Positions 52,371 through 61,695 are shown, numbered from the stretch's first letter. The stretch: DNA of 64,000 nucleotides from Williamsia sp. 1138 (GCF_002095435.2 NZ_MJEJ02000053.1:62001-126000), one strand, 5' to 3'. The notes: generated from the sequence alone by a model not told the origin. Made by a program: numbers and translations.

Positions 52371-53390
52371 TTAGCTTTTGGCGCCAGTCTCCAGTTGTTC
52401 CAGCATGGCAAGGGAGAGAAGGTTGAGCGAGCCGTCGTCTTCGAACTTGTCGCTGACGTTTCCTGCGAGGCCACCTTCGAGCGCGAGTTTGCTCATGAGA
52501 TCCAGCTTCAGTTCGGCCGATCCCTCGGTGAAGTCGAGGTCATCGAGGTTGACCCACACGATGTTGGGTCGAGTGGTTGATTCGAAGACGTACCGCTTGT
52601 TCGTCAGGTCTGCAACAATTTGCCAGATGGTCTGGGAAGCGTCGGGCTTTCCCGGGTCGGGGCTGCGGAACGGTTGAGCCGCGTTGCGGATGACGCTGAA
52701 TACCGCGGCAACTGCTTCGAGTTGGCTCTGTGGTTGCGCGAGTCGACTGAGGTAGAAGGCTGCGCGGGCAAACCTGTCAGATGCCAGGGTTGAACCGGGC
52801 AGCGGTTTACTCCCGCCGAAGCCCTCGACCTCTTTGAGGAGTTCGATCTGCTGGTCGTAGGTGGGGGAGTTGGTCATCACTTGGTGCTCGCGACCGTGAT
52901 AGATCGTGGCGTTGCCCGCTGTGTATTCGATGATCGCAGAGTCGCCTGTGGCGTCGTCGAGTGCGAGATGGATGGCTGGTGTTTCACCGGACGTCGGATC
53001 GGTGAGAGGTACTACCTGGGCGCCGGTCTCATCGATCCAGGCGACGGCGTCGGCGACGGAAGCGAAGTTGTCAAGAAAGTATTGGAGCCAGACCGCCATG
53101 CTCAATGCCGGGCGGGACTCGTCGCGAGGACCGTAGGTCGACTCGGCAAGCCAGAGGATGTGTCCCGACAACCCGGCTTCGTTCATACCGTCGACAGTCA
53201 TCATGTCGAATCCGGTGGCCACCACGCTTCCGTATTGCGCGGTCCATTGCAGTTCGCCGCGGACACCGTCGTCGCGGACAATGCCTCGCGGCAACTTCCA
53301 CAGATTGGTCGCGGTGTCGCGGTGGTAGTCCATGTTGCGGCCGACCAGAACCGATCTGTTGGCATCGGGCCAGATCACTCGTGTGCACAT
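52371..53390 (-). CDS. Choloylglycine-hydrolase-family amide hydrolase
   Basis: 339 residues, linear amide C-N hydrolase (Ntn) family. Cys2 becomes the N-terminal nucleophile after removal of Met; Arg18 and Asp21 in GRNMDYH and the Asn in VMTNSPTYDQQI are further family residues. Members include penicillin V acylase, bile salt hydrolase, N-acylethanolamine amidase and N-acylhomoserine lactone acylases. No signal peptide is seen. AGAAGGAG before the ATG. Last gene of the AraC-linked cluster, which also has another amidohydrolase; an N-acyl amino acid or N-acyl amine is a plausible substrate. Confidence 0.88.
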   Translation of the reverse strand: MCTRVIWPDANRSVLVGRNMDYHRDTATNLWKLPRGIVRDDGVRGELQWTAQYGSVVATGFDMMTVDGMNEAGLSGHILWLAESTYGPRDESRPALSMAVWLQYFLDNFASVADAVAWIDETGAQVVPLTDPTSGETPAIHLALDDATGDSAIIEYTAGNATIYHGREHQVMTNSPTYDQQIELLKEVEGFGGSKPLPGSTLASDRFARAAFYLSRLAQPQSQLEAVAAVFSVIRNAAQPFRSPDPGKPDASQTIWQIVADLTNKRYVFESTTRPNIVWVNLDDLDFTEGSAELKLDLMSKLALEGGLAGNVSDKFEDDGSLNLLSLAMLEQLETGAKS

Positions 53391-53430
53391 ATTTACTCCT
53401 TCTCAGGGGTTCTTGATCGTTGCAGTTGTG

Positions 53431-54243
53431 TCAGGTTGTTCGGACGAGTCGGGCTCGCAGCGCCGTGGGCACGGAATCGTCGACTCCTAGTCCTTGTCTG
53501 AAGTAGCCCTCGATGTCGCCGAAGGCTTCTTCCATCTCGCTGAAGGCGGTCTCGAGGTAGCTCCGTTCGACCCCGAGGACTGGCAGGAGGAGGTCGGGGT
53601 CACCACCTGCTGCGGCGAATTGGTCGAATATTGGGCGCAGCGCGGGAACCAGTTGATCGTTCGTCAGGAGGTAGTCGTGGTAGATGTCGGAGCGGTCGAC
53701 GCCGAGAATGCTCAGTAGCGCGGCGGCGGCCCACCCGGTTCGGTCTTTTCCTGTGGTGCAGTGAAACAGGGAGGGGCCCTTGTGGTCTCCGGCTAGTCCC
53801 TCGAACAGTGACCGATAGGCTGCCAGTGCGCTCGGCGACGAGACGATCTGACGGTAGGTCTCGGTCATCAGCGCTGACGCGCGACCGCCGCCCAGCGCGG
53901 CGGAGACCGCTGGAATCGCAGATGGATCTGCGAGCATCGCGAGGTTCGCCGGAATAGCCGTTGCCGCGTCAGCCAGCACGTCGAGTACGACCTCGGTGAT
54001 CCCTGTGAGATGTGGGTCGGGGGATGCGGTGCGCTCGGCGAGGGTCCGGAGATCGTAGACGGTTCTGATGCCCAGTCGATCGAACTCCATGTGTGCGTCC
54101 GCATCGAGCCTGTGGAGTTCGGTCGATCGGAACACTTTGCCTCGGAGTACCTCTCGGTGATCGGGGACCTGCCAGCCGCCGAGGTCGCGGAGGTTCGGTA
54201 CGCCGGTCACCGGGTAGGGGGTGCCGGGTTCGTTGTCAGTCAC
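53431..54243 (-). CDS. Protein tyrosine/serine phosphatase (Y_phosphatase3 type)
   Basis: 270 residues. FHCTTGKDRTGWAAA is the Cys-X5-Arg P-loop; NLRDLGGW near the N-terminus and FRSTELHRLDA match bacterial dual-specificity or lipid phosphatases of the MptpB/Y_phosphatase3 group. Dephosphorylates phosphoproteins, phosphoinositides or a small phosphoester. GTG at 54243 overlaps the end of the AraC gene by 8 bases; longer frames merely read through it. Its role in a catabolic-looking cluster is unclear. Confidence 0.87.
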   Translation of the reverse strand: MTDNEPGTPYPVTGVPNLRDLGGWQVPDHREVLRGKVFRSTELHRLDADAHMEFDRLGIRTVYDLRTLAERTASPDPHLTGITEVVLDVLADAATAIPANLAMLADPSAIPAVSAALGGGRASALMTETYRQIVSSPSALAAYRSLFEGLAGDHKGPSLFHCTTGKDRTGWAAAALLSILGVDRSDIYHDYLLTNDQLVPALRPIFDQFAAAGGDPDLLLPVLGVERSYLETAFSEMEEAFGDIEGYFRQGLGVDDSVPTALRARLVRTT

Positions 54244-55285
54244 AGGCTTCTTCCACCGATCGATCCCTGAACGGGGACGACATCCGCAGTTCGTTGGGGC
54301 TCTTGTTGTAGCGGGCGTGAAATCTGTTGCGCATCGTGGCAACGGAGGGGAATCCCGATGCCATGGCGACACTGACGACCGGCATGTCAGCCCTGGTGAG
54401 AAGCAGGGCGTGCGCTGTGCGTAGGCGTGATTCCGCAATCAGGGCTGCCAGTGATTCGCCGGTGCTCTCGAAGTGCCGGTAGAGCTGGCGGCGGCTGATA
54501 TGAAGTGCGCGGCAGATGGACTCTGGGCTGAACTGGGGGTCGCGATGGTGGCGTTCGATGAGGTCCGCGGCGGCCTGCCTGATGAACAATTCGTTGTTCA
54601 CCAGGGGGCGATTGTCGTCGTTGAGCTGCCCGAGGGCTGCACGGACCAGTTCGATGGCCGCCAGTTCGGTCTCCTGTTTGGGTTCGCTGGCATGTCCTAC
54701 GGCCGTGTCCGACGTGAACTGTCTGATGAAAGCGGCAGTGGCACGAGCGAGCGAGGTCAGGCCCGCGACCGGGCGACGGACCCCTTCGCCCGCGCCACTT
54801 TCGCCGCCCAGAAGCTTGCGGGGAATGACTAGCCCGGATGGATCGGACACCGAATGTGTCGTCTCTACATACGGTGCCGTATTGCTGACGATGACGAGCT
54901 GACCGGGACGGTAGACGTAGTCGCGCGTGCCCTGCTTGACGACAGCGCGGCCCGGAAGTGTGCTGACGGTGACGATCAGATCGTCGGAGGGCTCCTTGGT
55001 GATAAGCGGATCGTCGCGTTCCACGCGCAATGGTGTGCGGATCGCACAAAACGTGTCGATCAGCGACAGCTGACGAACGTACACGATCGAATCGAACCCG
55101 TCTGGATCGTCCACGCTGACCCTCACATGCTGCCAGTATTGCTGCATTCCGTCAGGGCCACTGAGTCGAACGCGTTCCTGGGCCCTGCTGTTACCGGACT
55201 CGACCCCGATGCGGCGTTCCCAGCTCTCGATAACCTGAGGTGCTAGTCCACCTGTCCCGACATGTTCGCTGTCTGTCTGCGCCAT
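54236..55285 (-). CDS. AraC-family transcriptional regulator
   Basis: 349 residues. N-terminal AraC-binding-like (cupin-type) domain (VVKQGTRDYVYRPGQLVIVS) and C-terminal double HTH (SPESICRALHISRRQLYRHF, VSVAMASGFPSVATMRNRFH), a length and order typical of the NitR/FeaR-like branch. ATG at 55285 has AAGGAG six bases upstream; the much longer open frame is only a shadow through the neighbouring gene. It lies in the middle of the gene cluster it likely activates. Confidence 0.9.
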   Translation of the reverse strand: MAQTDSEHVGTGGLAPQVIESWERRIGVESGNSRAQERVRLSGPDGMQQYWQHVRVSVDDPDGFDSIVYVRQLSLIDTFCAIRTPLRVERDDPLITKEPSDDLIVTVSTLPGRAVVKQGTRDYVYRPGQLVIVSNTAPYVETTHSVSDPSGLVIPRKLLGGESGAGEGVRRPVAGLTSLARATAAFIRQFTSDTAVGHASEPKQETELAAIELVRAALGQLNDDNRPLVNNELFIRQAAADLIERHHRDPQFSPESICRALHISRRQLYRHFESTGESLAALIAESRLRTAHALLLTRADMPVVSVAMASGFPSVATMRNRFHARYNKSPNELRMSSPFRDRSVEEACD

Positions 55286-55368
55286 AGTCCACTCCTTGAA
55301 CTGTGAGGGCGTCATTCTTTGGTTGTTAACACTATTAGAGATGGTTAGACGAGGTGGGCGATTTTTCT

Positions 55369-56034
55369 TCAAGCAGGAGTCTGATTCCGCGAGGGTAAGA
55401 CGATCAGCGACGCGACGAGGAAACACAACGCACCGATGAAGGTGCCGGTGTTCGCCAGGGTCGCGTCGACACCGACTCCGGCGGTGGTGATGTAGGCGCC
55501 GACTGCGGAGACCCCGAAAGCGATGCAACCGATCAGGTTGATCTGCGCCGACCACCAGTCTCGGTCGGTCGGCTTCCAGAACCTGCTGGTGTGTGTGTAG
55601 GCGACGATCACAAAGACGCCGCTGATGAGAAAGGCGATGGAACCACCGGCATCGGGGCTCCACACCAGGTGCTTCTCTGCCGGTATCGAATGTGCGTCGA
55701 GTGCCGCGGTGGTGCTGACGTTGAACAGTAGGGTGCCGACGAACTGGGTCGCCGCTGCGAGCCATTCGGCCCGCACCATGACGCCGGACCCGTAGTCGAC
55801 CTTGGTGGTGGCCGCACCGCTGCGCAACAACTGGATGAGCGCCGCGGTGGTGAAGAACCAGGCTCCGACGAAATAGCACACGTTTGACGCGGAAGCGCCT
55901 GCCCACGTGCCGAATCCGGGCGCAGAGCCCAGCGCAAAGAGCGCCGAGCCGATCATGAATCCCCAGCACTGCTTGAGCAGCGTCGGGGTCAGTACTGCCT
56001 GGCGCCAGTGCGGTGTCGCTGTGGCGGTGGTCAT
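55369..56034 (-). CDS. YrhK-like integral membrane protein
   Basis: 221 residues with about six hydrophobic helices (CWGFMIGSALFALGS, VCYFVGAWFFTTAALIQLL, GSIAFLISGVFVIVAYTHTS, LIGCIAFGVSAVGAYITTA). Similar proteins carry YrhK-type paired helices and have no known function. ATG at 56034 with AAAGGA upstream is preferred over one 24 bases earlier. Between glutamate decarboxylase and the AraC gene; it could move GABA, protons or another small molecule, but nothing in the sequence proves transport. Confidence 0.75.
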   Translation of the reverse strand: MTTATATPHWRQAVLTPTLLKQCWGFMIGSALFALGSAPGFGTWAGASASNVCYFVGAWFFTTAALIQLLRSGAATTKVDYGSGVMVRAEWLAAATQFVGTLLFNVSTTAALDAHSIPAEKHLVWSPDAGGSIAFLISGVFVIVAYTHTSRFWKPTDRDWWSAQINLIGCIAFGVSAVGAYITTAGVGVDATLANTGTFIGALCFLVASLIVLPSRNQTPA

Positions 56035-56112
56035 TCCTGCTGTTCCTTTCGCCGGCACTAACAGGGGGTACGGGCTGCGCCCCTCGGACAGCCCGCACCG
56101 CCCGGCCGGGGA

Positions 56113-57522
56113 TCAGTGGTGGAAGTGCGACCCTGCTTCTTCACGCGGCATCGGGGCGGAGAGCCGGTCGAGGAACTCCACCTCGCCTTCGAGATCTCGC
56201 AGTAGTGCGTTGGCGAGGTCGTGGCTGAGGCCTGCTCGCACGACGATGCGCTGGACAGTCATGTCGGCGAGGTCATCGGCCATGGGATACGCCGGAACAA
56301 GCCAGCCCTTCATCCGCAAGCGATCCGATAGGTCGTACAGGTTCCACTTGTCGGTGTGCCCGCTCTTGAGTCGCCAGGCAAAGACCGGGATGGTGTCGCC
56401 CTTGCTGACCAGTTCGAAGGGGCCGATCTCGACGATCTTCGACGAGAGGTGCTGTGCCACATCGAGCGATCCCTGCTGAACTTGCTTGAAGCCCTCGAAT
56501 CCCAAGCGCAAGAACATGTAGTACTGCAGCAGAACCTGGGCGCCCGGGCGGGAGAAGTTCAGGGCCAGGGTCGGCATGTTTCCGCCGAGGTAGCTGCAGT
56601 GGAAGATCATGCTCTCCGGCAGTGCTTCGGTGTCGCGCCAAACGATCCAGCCGACGCCCGGGTACACCAATCCGAACTTGTGTCCCGACGTGTTGATCGA
56701 CACCACTCGCTCAACTCGGAAATCCCAGTCCAGGTCGGGCTGACAGAACGGCGCGATCATCGCTCCCGATGCACCGTCGACGTGGATCTTCACATCGAAT
56801 CCCGTGGCGGACTGAATGGCGTCGAGCGCTTTGGCGATCTCGGCGACCGGCTCGTACATTCCGGTGTAGGTCTGCCCCATGATGGCGACCACACCGATGG
56901 TGTTCTCATCGACGTATTTGTCGAGCTCGTATCCGTCGAGAACGAGGTGATCTTCACTCACAGGTACCCAGCGTGGCTCGACCTCGAAATAGTTGCAGAA
57001 CTTCTCCCAGCAGACCTGAACGGCAGTGGAGAGGACGATGTTCGGGCTCTCCGTCGACTGTCCCGCCGCCTTGCGGCGTGTCTGCCAGTGCCGCTTCAGT
57101 GCGAGGCCACCCAGCATGCACGCTTCGGACGAACCAATGGTCGAGGTCCCGATCGACTGATCGACATCGGGGACATGCCAGAGGTTTCCGAGAATCTTCC
57201 AGCACCGCTCCTCGATGGCTGCGGTCTGCGGGTACTCGTCCTTGTCGATCATGTTCTTGTCGACGGTCTCGGCGTAGAGCTGCTTTGCCTCGTCGTCCAT
57301 CCAGGTGCTGACGAAGGTGGCCAGGTTCAGCCGGGCGTTACCGTCGAGCATGGCCTCGTCGTGGACGATCTGGTAGGCCGTTTCCGGCAGGCTCATGCCT
57401 TCAGGGATCTCGAACTTCGGTAGCTCGGTGGCCTCACCCGGACGGGCGAAAATGTTGTTCAGCGAGAGTGATTCACCGATGTTGGTCGTCTGACGGGCAT
57501 TGGTGTGCTTCTGGGGTGCCAT
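56113..57522 (-). CDS. gadB: Glutamate decarboxylase
   Basis: 469 residues, group II PLP decarboxylase of the GadA/GadB type. SINTSGHKFGLVYPGVGW holds PLP Lys282; KIHVDGASGAMIAPF gives the Asp and Ala of the cofactor pocket; GTSTIGSSEACMLGGLALKR is the phosphate-binding region. Converts glutamate to GABA and CO2, consuming a proton. The C-terminal tail GSHFHH resembles the His-containing plug of acid-inducible enzymes. No GABA antiporter gene (gadC) is nearby. Seventy-eight bases after the YhgE gene on the same strand. Confidence 0.95.
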   Translation of the reverse strand: MAPQKHTNARQTTNIGESLSLNNIFARPGEATELPKFEIPEGMSLPETAYQIVHDEAMLDGNARLNLATFVSTWMDDEAKQLYAETVDKNMIDKDEYPQTAAIEERCWKILGNLWHVPDVDQSIGTSTIGSSEACMLGGLALKRHWQTRRKAAGQSTESPNIVLSTAVQVCWEKFCNYFEVEPRWVPVSEDHLVLDGYELDKYVDENTIGVVAIMGQTYTGMYEPVAEIAKALDAIQSATGFDVKIHVDGASGAMIAPFCQPDLDWDFRVERVVSINTSGHKFGLVYPGVGWIVWRDTEALPESMIFHCSYLGGNMPTLALNFSRPGAQVLLQYYMFLRLGFEGFKQVQQGSLDVAQHLSSKIVEIGPFELVSKGDTIPVFAWRLKSGHTDKWNLYDLSDRLRMKGWLVPAYPMADDLADMTVQRIVVRAGLSHDLANALLRDLEGEVEFLDRLSAPMPREEAGSHFHH

Positions 57523-57600
57523 GATTCTCCTCGATTGCTCGCGGCTGGGTGTTCGGATCGGTGTCGCCAGGATGCGTGTGCGCGCCGGTAGGTGGGCCTC

Positions 57601-59562
57601 CTACACCTCGACAGGTGGGTAGAGGCGGTCCATGGTGTACTGCCGATTTCGCCGTGCCGACCAGGCCGAGAGCAGCAGGCAGACGACCGTGATCGATGCC
57701 AGGACAACGATGGCCACCCACAGGCGAGAATCGACACCGCCGACGGTGAGCTGTCTGAGTCCGTTCACCGTGTACGTCATCGGGTCGACGTAGTGGATGT
57801 ACTGGAAGGGTTTCGCTGTGGTCTGCACGGGATAGATGCCGCCCGCCGAGACGAGCTGGAGCATCAGGAAGGCCAGCGTCACGACGCGGCCGACTGCGGT
57901 GCCGAAGACCGCATTGAACATCTGGATGATCGCCAGGAACATCGCCACCACGAGTAACAGGAAGCCGAAGGTTGCCACCGGATATTTGGCGTCGAGGCCG
58001 ACCCCGAAGGTAACCACCGTGTACAGGATCGCGGCCTGAAGGAACCCGATCGTGAAAGCCGGGGCATAGGAGGCGAATACGACCCGCAAGCTCGACAGTC
58101 CCTGGGCTATCGGCCGAGCCTGCAGCGGTGTCAGGAGCATCCAGGTGATGATGCCGCCGACGAACAGCGCCAGGGACATGAAGAACGGTGAGAAGCCGGT
58201 ACCGAACGTGGGTGCTTCGTTGGTGTAGTCCTCTTTGAGGGTCACCGGTTGGCCCAGCGTCTTTGCCAGCTCTTGCTTCTGCTGGTCGTTCCAGCTTGGT
58301 AAGGCTTTGACTCCCTCGGTGAGGCCGGAGGCCAGTTCGTCGGCGCCGGCGGACAACTGGACGGTGCCGGCGGAGAGCTGGTTGGCACCGTCGCTGAGCT
58401 GGACGAGGCCGCTGCTCAGTTGGTCGGCGCCGGAACTCAACTCGTTTGCCGCGGCACGTGCGGTGACGATGTCGCTTTGTAGGCCGCCGCTCTCGAACAG
58501 CGTCATCGCGCTACGCAGAGGGCTCGCTGGGTTGTTCAGCTCGGCGGACAGTACCTGGGCGTCGGTGCGGACCGCGGTCAGCTGATTGTTCGCATCGGGT
58601 CCGAGTCCCTGGGTGGAGAGGTAGGTCTGGGCAGGCGCCAGGGTGGTGGCCAGGGCCTGGATGGCAGGATCTGAGCTGGATCGCATCTGGGCGAGGACCG
58701 TGTCGATGGCCTGGCTGGCCTGCGATTGAGTGTTGGCCGCGGAGACGAGGTCGCCCGCGACCACGGTGCTGTTGGTGCCGAGACGGTCGGCGATGGATGT
58801 GACCTCGGCCGCGCTGAGTCCGCCGCCGGAGTTGTTCAGGGCGGCGAGTATCGGATCAGTTGCTGTGATGACGGCGGTGTCGAGCTGGTCCAGGCCGCCG
58901 GCGAGCTGTGCCGATCCGTCTTTCGCTGTCACCAGATTGGTTGCGAGTTCTTTGGCGCCGGTGTTCGCGGTGACGAGTCCGGCGCTGAGTTGGTCGGCGC
59001 CGTCGGAGGCCTGCTGCAGTTGCGCGCCGATTGAGCCCACCCCGTTGAGCACGATGTCGAAGGTTTGTTCGCCGACTTGGGCGCTGACCTGGTTGACGAC
59101 TTCGAGGGCGGCGTCCTGTCCGATGACCGTGGCCAGGTAGTTGTTGGCGTCGTTGTAGGTGAAGATGAGGTCGGCCGATGTGGGCGTGGCTCCGGTGGGC
59201 GATGCGACGGATTCACTGAAGTCCTCGGGCAGTGTGATCGAGAAGTAGTATTTGCCGTCGGCGACTCCATCGGCGGCTTCGGTCTCCGAGACCTCATGCA
59301 GGTCAAGCTGTTTGGAATCGATGAGTCCGGTGACGACCTGGTCGCCCGCGTTCAGCGGTTTGCCCTGCACGGTGGCACCCTTGTCTGCGTTCACCAGTGC
59401 TACCGGCATTTTGTCTGCGGCGGCGAACGGGTTCCAGAATGCCCAGAGGTACATCGCGCCGTACAGCAGTGGCATGAGAATGATGACGAGCAGCGCCAAC
59501 CGCGGCACCGTGCCACGGTAGTAGCGTTTGAAGTCGCTTCCTGGCGAGAACGCGGCAAGCAT
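57601..59562 (-). CDS. YhgE/Pip-family membrane protein (ABC-2 type)
   Basis: 653 residues. One N-terminal membrane helix (LALLVIILMPLLYGAMYLWAF), an extracellular region of about 430 residues with heptad-like repeats (SSGADQLSSGLVQLSDGANQ, LSAGTVQLSAGADELASGL), then about five C-terminal helices of the ABC-2 fold. Same architecture as phage-infection-protein/YhgE and MmpL-associated ESX-like export proteins. It starts one base after the stop of the degenerate ABC ATPase gene, and such pairs form exporter-like complexes of unknown cargo. Confidence 0.88.
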   Translation of the reverse strand: MLAAFSPGSDFKRYYRGTVPRLALLVIILMPLLYGAMYLWAFWNPFAAADKMPVALVNADKGATVQGKPLNAGDQVVTGLIDSKQLDLHEVSETEAADGVADGKYYFSITLPEDFSESVASPTGATPTSADLIFTYNDANNYLATVIGQDAALEVVNQVSAQVGEQTFDIVLNGVGSIGAQLQQASDGADQLSAGLVTANTGAKELATNLVTAKDGSAQLAGGLDQLDTAVITATDPILAALNNSGGGLSAAEVTSIADRLGTNSTVVAGDLVSAANTQSQASQAIDTVLAQMRSSSDPAIQALATTLAPAQTYLSTQGLGPDANNQLTAVRTDAQVLSAELNNPASPLRSAMTLFESGGLQSDIVTARAAANELSSGADQLSSGLVQLSDGANQLSAGTVQLSAGADELASGLTEGVKALPSWNDQQKQELAKTLGQPVTLKEDYTNEAPTFGTGFSPFFMSLALFVGGIITWMLLTPLQARPIAQGLSSLRVVFASYAPAFTIGFLQAAILYTVVTFGVGLDAKYPVATFGFLLLVVAMFLAIIQMFNAVFGTAVGRVVTLAFLMLQLVSAGGIYPVQTTAKPFQYIHYVDPMTYTVNGLRQLTVGGVDSRLWVAIVVLASITVVCLLLSAWSARRNRQYTMDRLYPPVEV

Positions 59563-59563
59563 G

Positions 59564-60307
59564 TCAGGTCCGATCTTCTGGTTCGAGTCCCACGAACTCG
59601 TCGTCTGTGAGGTTGTGGACGGCGATCACGTTGCGCACGCCATGCTGTGGGCTGACCTCGTTGATGTCGGCGGTGACGATCGTCTGGGAGGCGCCCAGTG
59701 CGACGAGACGCTGTAAAAGGAGGTGTGAGTTGTTGATCCGGGTCAATCGGTCGACTCCGCCGACCACGAGCAGAGGCGGCCGATGGATGTTGGCGACGGC
59801 GATCCGGAACAGTGCTGCGGTGAGTTCGGGAAGTTCTTCGACGTAGGCGTCCATCGGTGGTGTCGGGAGGTCGCCGAAGACGGGGCGGCAGATTCGCTCG
59901 AGATCTGCCGGTCCGGACTGTCTCACCCACTTGTACCAGGCTGCGGCCCAGCGGATCTGCTCGGTGACCACATCTCGGACTCTGATGGTTTGTTCGATTC
60001 CGTCGACCTCGTCGATGAAGGCGATGGCCGCGTTGTCGAACAGGTGCCCGGCGGCGTCGGTGATGCCGAATGCGGTGAGGTGACCTGAGGTGGGCTTCAT
60101 CCGCCCGGCAAGGGTGAGTAGCAACGCCGTGCGTCCGCGGCCCCCTGGGCCGGCGAGCACGGTGACCCCGCCTTCGAACACCCGGATGTTGACCGGTCCG
60201 TAGATGTGGGCTCCGGATGCTTTGACCCCGATGCTCTCGGCATCGAGCAGCACTGGGTCGTCCGAATAGGTGTGTGGCGGATAGTGCCCTGGTTCAACAG
60301 TGTTCAC
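59564..60307 (-). CDS. Degenerate ABC-type ATPase
   Basis: 247 residues. ABC fold, but the Walker A reads GPGGRGRT (positions 53-60) with Arg59 in place of the catalytic Lys, no LSGGQ signature is recognisable (ELPELTAALFRIAVA lies at its place), and Walker B reads LLVVGGVDRL without the Asp-Glu pair. It probably binds nucleotide poorly or not at all and may serve as a regulatory partner. GTG start with AAAGGA upstream. Directly coupled to the YhgE/Pip protein. Confidence 0.8.
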   Translation of the reverse strand: MNTVEPGHYPPHTYSDDPVLLDAESIGVKASGAHIYGPVNIRVFEGGVTVLAGPGGRGRTALLLTLAGRMKPTSGHLTAFGITDAAGHLFDNAAIAFIDEVDGIEQTIRVRDVVTEQIRWAAAWYKWVRQSGPADLERICRPVFGDLPTPPMDAYVEELPELTAALFRIAVANIHRPPLLVVGGVDRLTRINNSHLLLQRLVALGASQTIVTADINEVSPQHGVRNVIAVHNLTDDEFVGLEPEDRT

Positions 60308-60409
60308 TGCGCTTTGTCCTTTGGGTGCAGCTGTGACATCGAGGTGCCTCTTGTCTGGGTGATGCGATGCAGGGGTGTCTACAAGCGGCAGTTCTGTCAG
60401 GTCTCCGAC

Positions 60410-61693
60410 CTACACGGTGTTCTTGAACACGTGGCCGTTTTTGATGATGACCTTGAGGTTGTTCTCGGGATCGGCGAGGACGGACAGGTCCTCGAGAGGG
60501 TTGCCGTCGACCAGCAAGACGTCCGCCCAAGATCCCTCGGCGATGACGCCGAGTTTGGCGGAGCCGTAGGGATTGCGTTGTCCCGACATCTCGAAGAGCT
60601 CCGCGTTGCCTGAGGTCAGCATTTTCAGCGATTCGAGATTGCTGTAGTGGTCGCCGAGTCGCGTCGCCATCACGCTCTGGCGAGGGGCGGATTCTGGTTC
60701 GAGGAGTAGATCGGTGCCGAACGCCACCTTGACCCCGTGCTTCTTTGCCCAGGCGTAGACGTCGTCGGTGCCGTGGCAGATCTGGCGATTCTTGTCCGCG
60801 CGATCGGGGTCCGGGTAGTGGTGGTCGTCTTCGGCGAACGGCTGCATCGAGAGCCAGAGACCCTTTTCGCCGATGAGTGCCACGGTCTCCTCGTCTGCGA
60901 GGTGCCCGTGTTCGATCGATCGCACGCCCGCCTCGATGGCGCGCTGGATCCCGGGGACGGTGTAGACGTGTGTCGCGACGTAGGTTCCGTAGTCCGCGGC
61001 CGCCGAGACTGCGGCGCGGATTTCGTCGGGGGTGAACTGCAGTGTGTAGAGCGGGTCATACATTGATGCGGCGCCGCCGCCAATGGTGAGTTTGATCTGC
61101 GATGCACCTTTGCGGAGTTGCTCGCGGACCGCGGCGAGAACCCGGTCGACTCCGTCGGCGACCCGGGTGAAACCGATGGAATCCGTGCGACTTTCACTAC
61201 CTCCGAAGGCCTGCGGGGTTTCGTAGACGAATGCGAAATCGGCGTGTCCGGAGGTCTGCGAGATCATTGCCTGGCTGGGGAAGATGCGGGGGCCGGCAAA
61301 GTCGCCGCGATCGATCACGGTTTTGACCGGAGCGGTGTCGCCGCCCATGTCGCGGACGGTGGTGAAACCCCGAAGCAGCATCCGTTTCGATTCGGACAGA
61401 GTGTTCGCGAACAGCAGTCCGGTCGGGCCCGAGATGAAGTCCAGGTAGCCGTTGGCATTGCCCATCAGGTGGACGTGGGCGTCACTCATGCCCGGCATCA
61501 GAAAGCGGCCCCCGCCATCGATGACCGTGGTCGCGCGAGATGGGTCGTCGCCGATGGGTGAGGTCGAGACCGCGGTGATGTGGGGGCCTTCGATGAGTAC
61601 ATCGGCGCCGGCGATCAATTGCCCGGAGACACCGTCGAAAGCGTTGACATTTCTGATGATTAGCCGAGGTTTCGCCGGCCCTGAACTGGACAT
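60410..61693 (-). CDS. Metal-dependent amidohydrolase (imidazolonepropionase-like)
   Basis: 427 residues, amidohydrolase superfamily with intact metal sites: MSDAHVHLMGN (HxH), the Lys in IKLTIGGGAAS, His in YVATHVYT and IEHGHLAD, and Asp in VAFGTDLLLEP. Related to imidazolonepropionase-like and Xaa-Pro/N-acyl dipeptidase enzymes that hydrolyse cyclic or acyl-amide bonds. First gene of the minus-strand cluster. The ATG at 61693 has no ribosome site and a palindrome begins two bases upstream, so it may be read from a leaderless mRNA or start at a later codon. Confidence 0.87.
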   Translation of the reverse strand: MSSSGPAKPRLIIRNVNAFDGVSGQLIAGADVLIEGPHITAVSTSPIGDDPSRATTVIDGGGRFLMPGMSDAHVHLMGNANGYLDFISGPTGLLFANTLSESKRMLLRGFTTVRDMGGDTAPVKTVIDRGDFAGPRIFPSQAMISQTSGHADFAFVYETPQAFGGSESRTDSIGFTRVADGVDRVLAAVREQLRKGASQIKLTIGGGAASMYDPLYTLQFTPDEIRAAVSAAADYGTYVATHVYTVPGIQRAIEAGVRSIEHGHLADEETVALIGEKGLWLSMQPFAEDDHHYPDPDRADKNRQICHGTDDVYAWAKKHGVKVAFGTDLLLEPESAPRQSVMATRLGDHYSNLESLKMLTSGNAELFEMSGQRNPYGSAKLGVIAEGSWADVLLVDGNPLEDLSVLADPENNLKVIIKNGHVFKNTV

Positions 61694-61695
61694 GC

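Noticed and set aside
55319-55334. GTTAA-CAC-TATTA upstream of the AraC gene as a fourth GntR site
   Set aside because: Only one arm matches the GTTAA-N3-TTRAY pattern, and the gene belongs to a different cluster.
54236-56098. 620-codon minus-strand frame suggesting an N-terminally extended AraC protein
   Set aside because: The upstream third reads through the YrhK-like gene in another frame and is His/Arg/Ala-rich; a strong ribosome site precedes the internal ATG at 55285.
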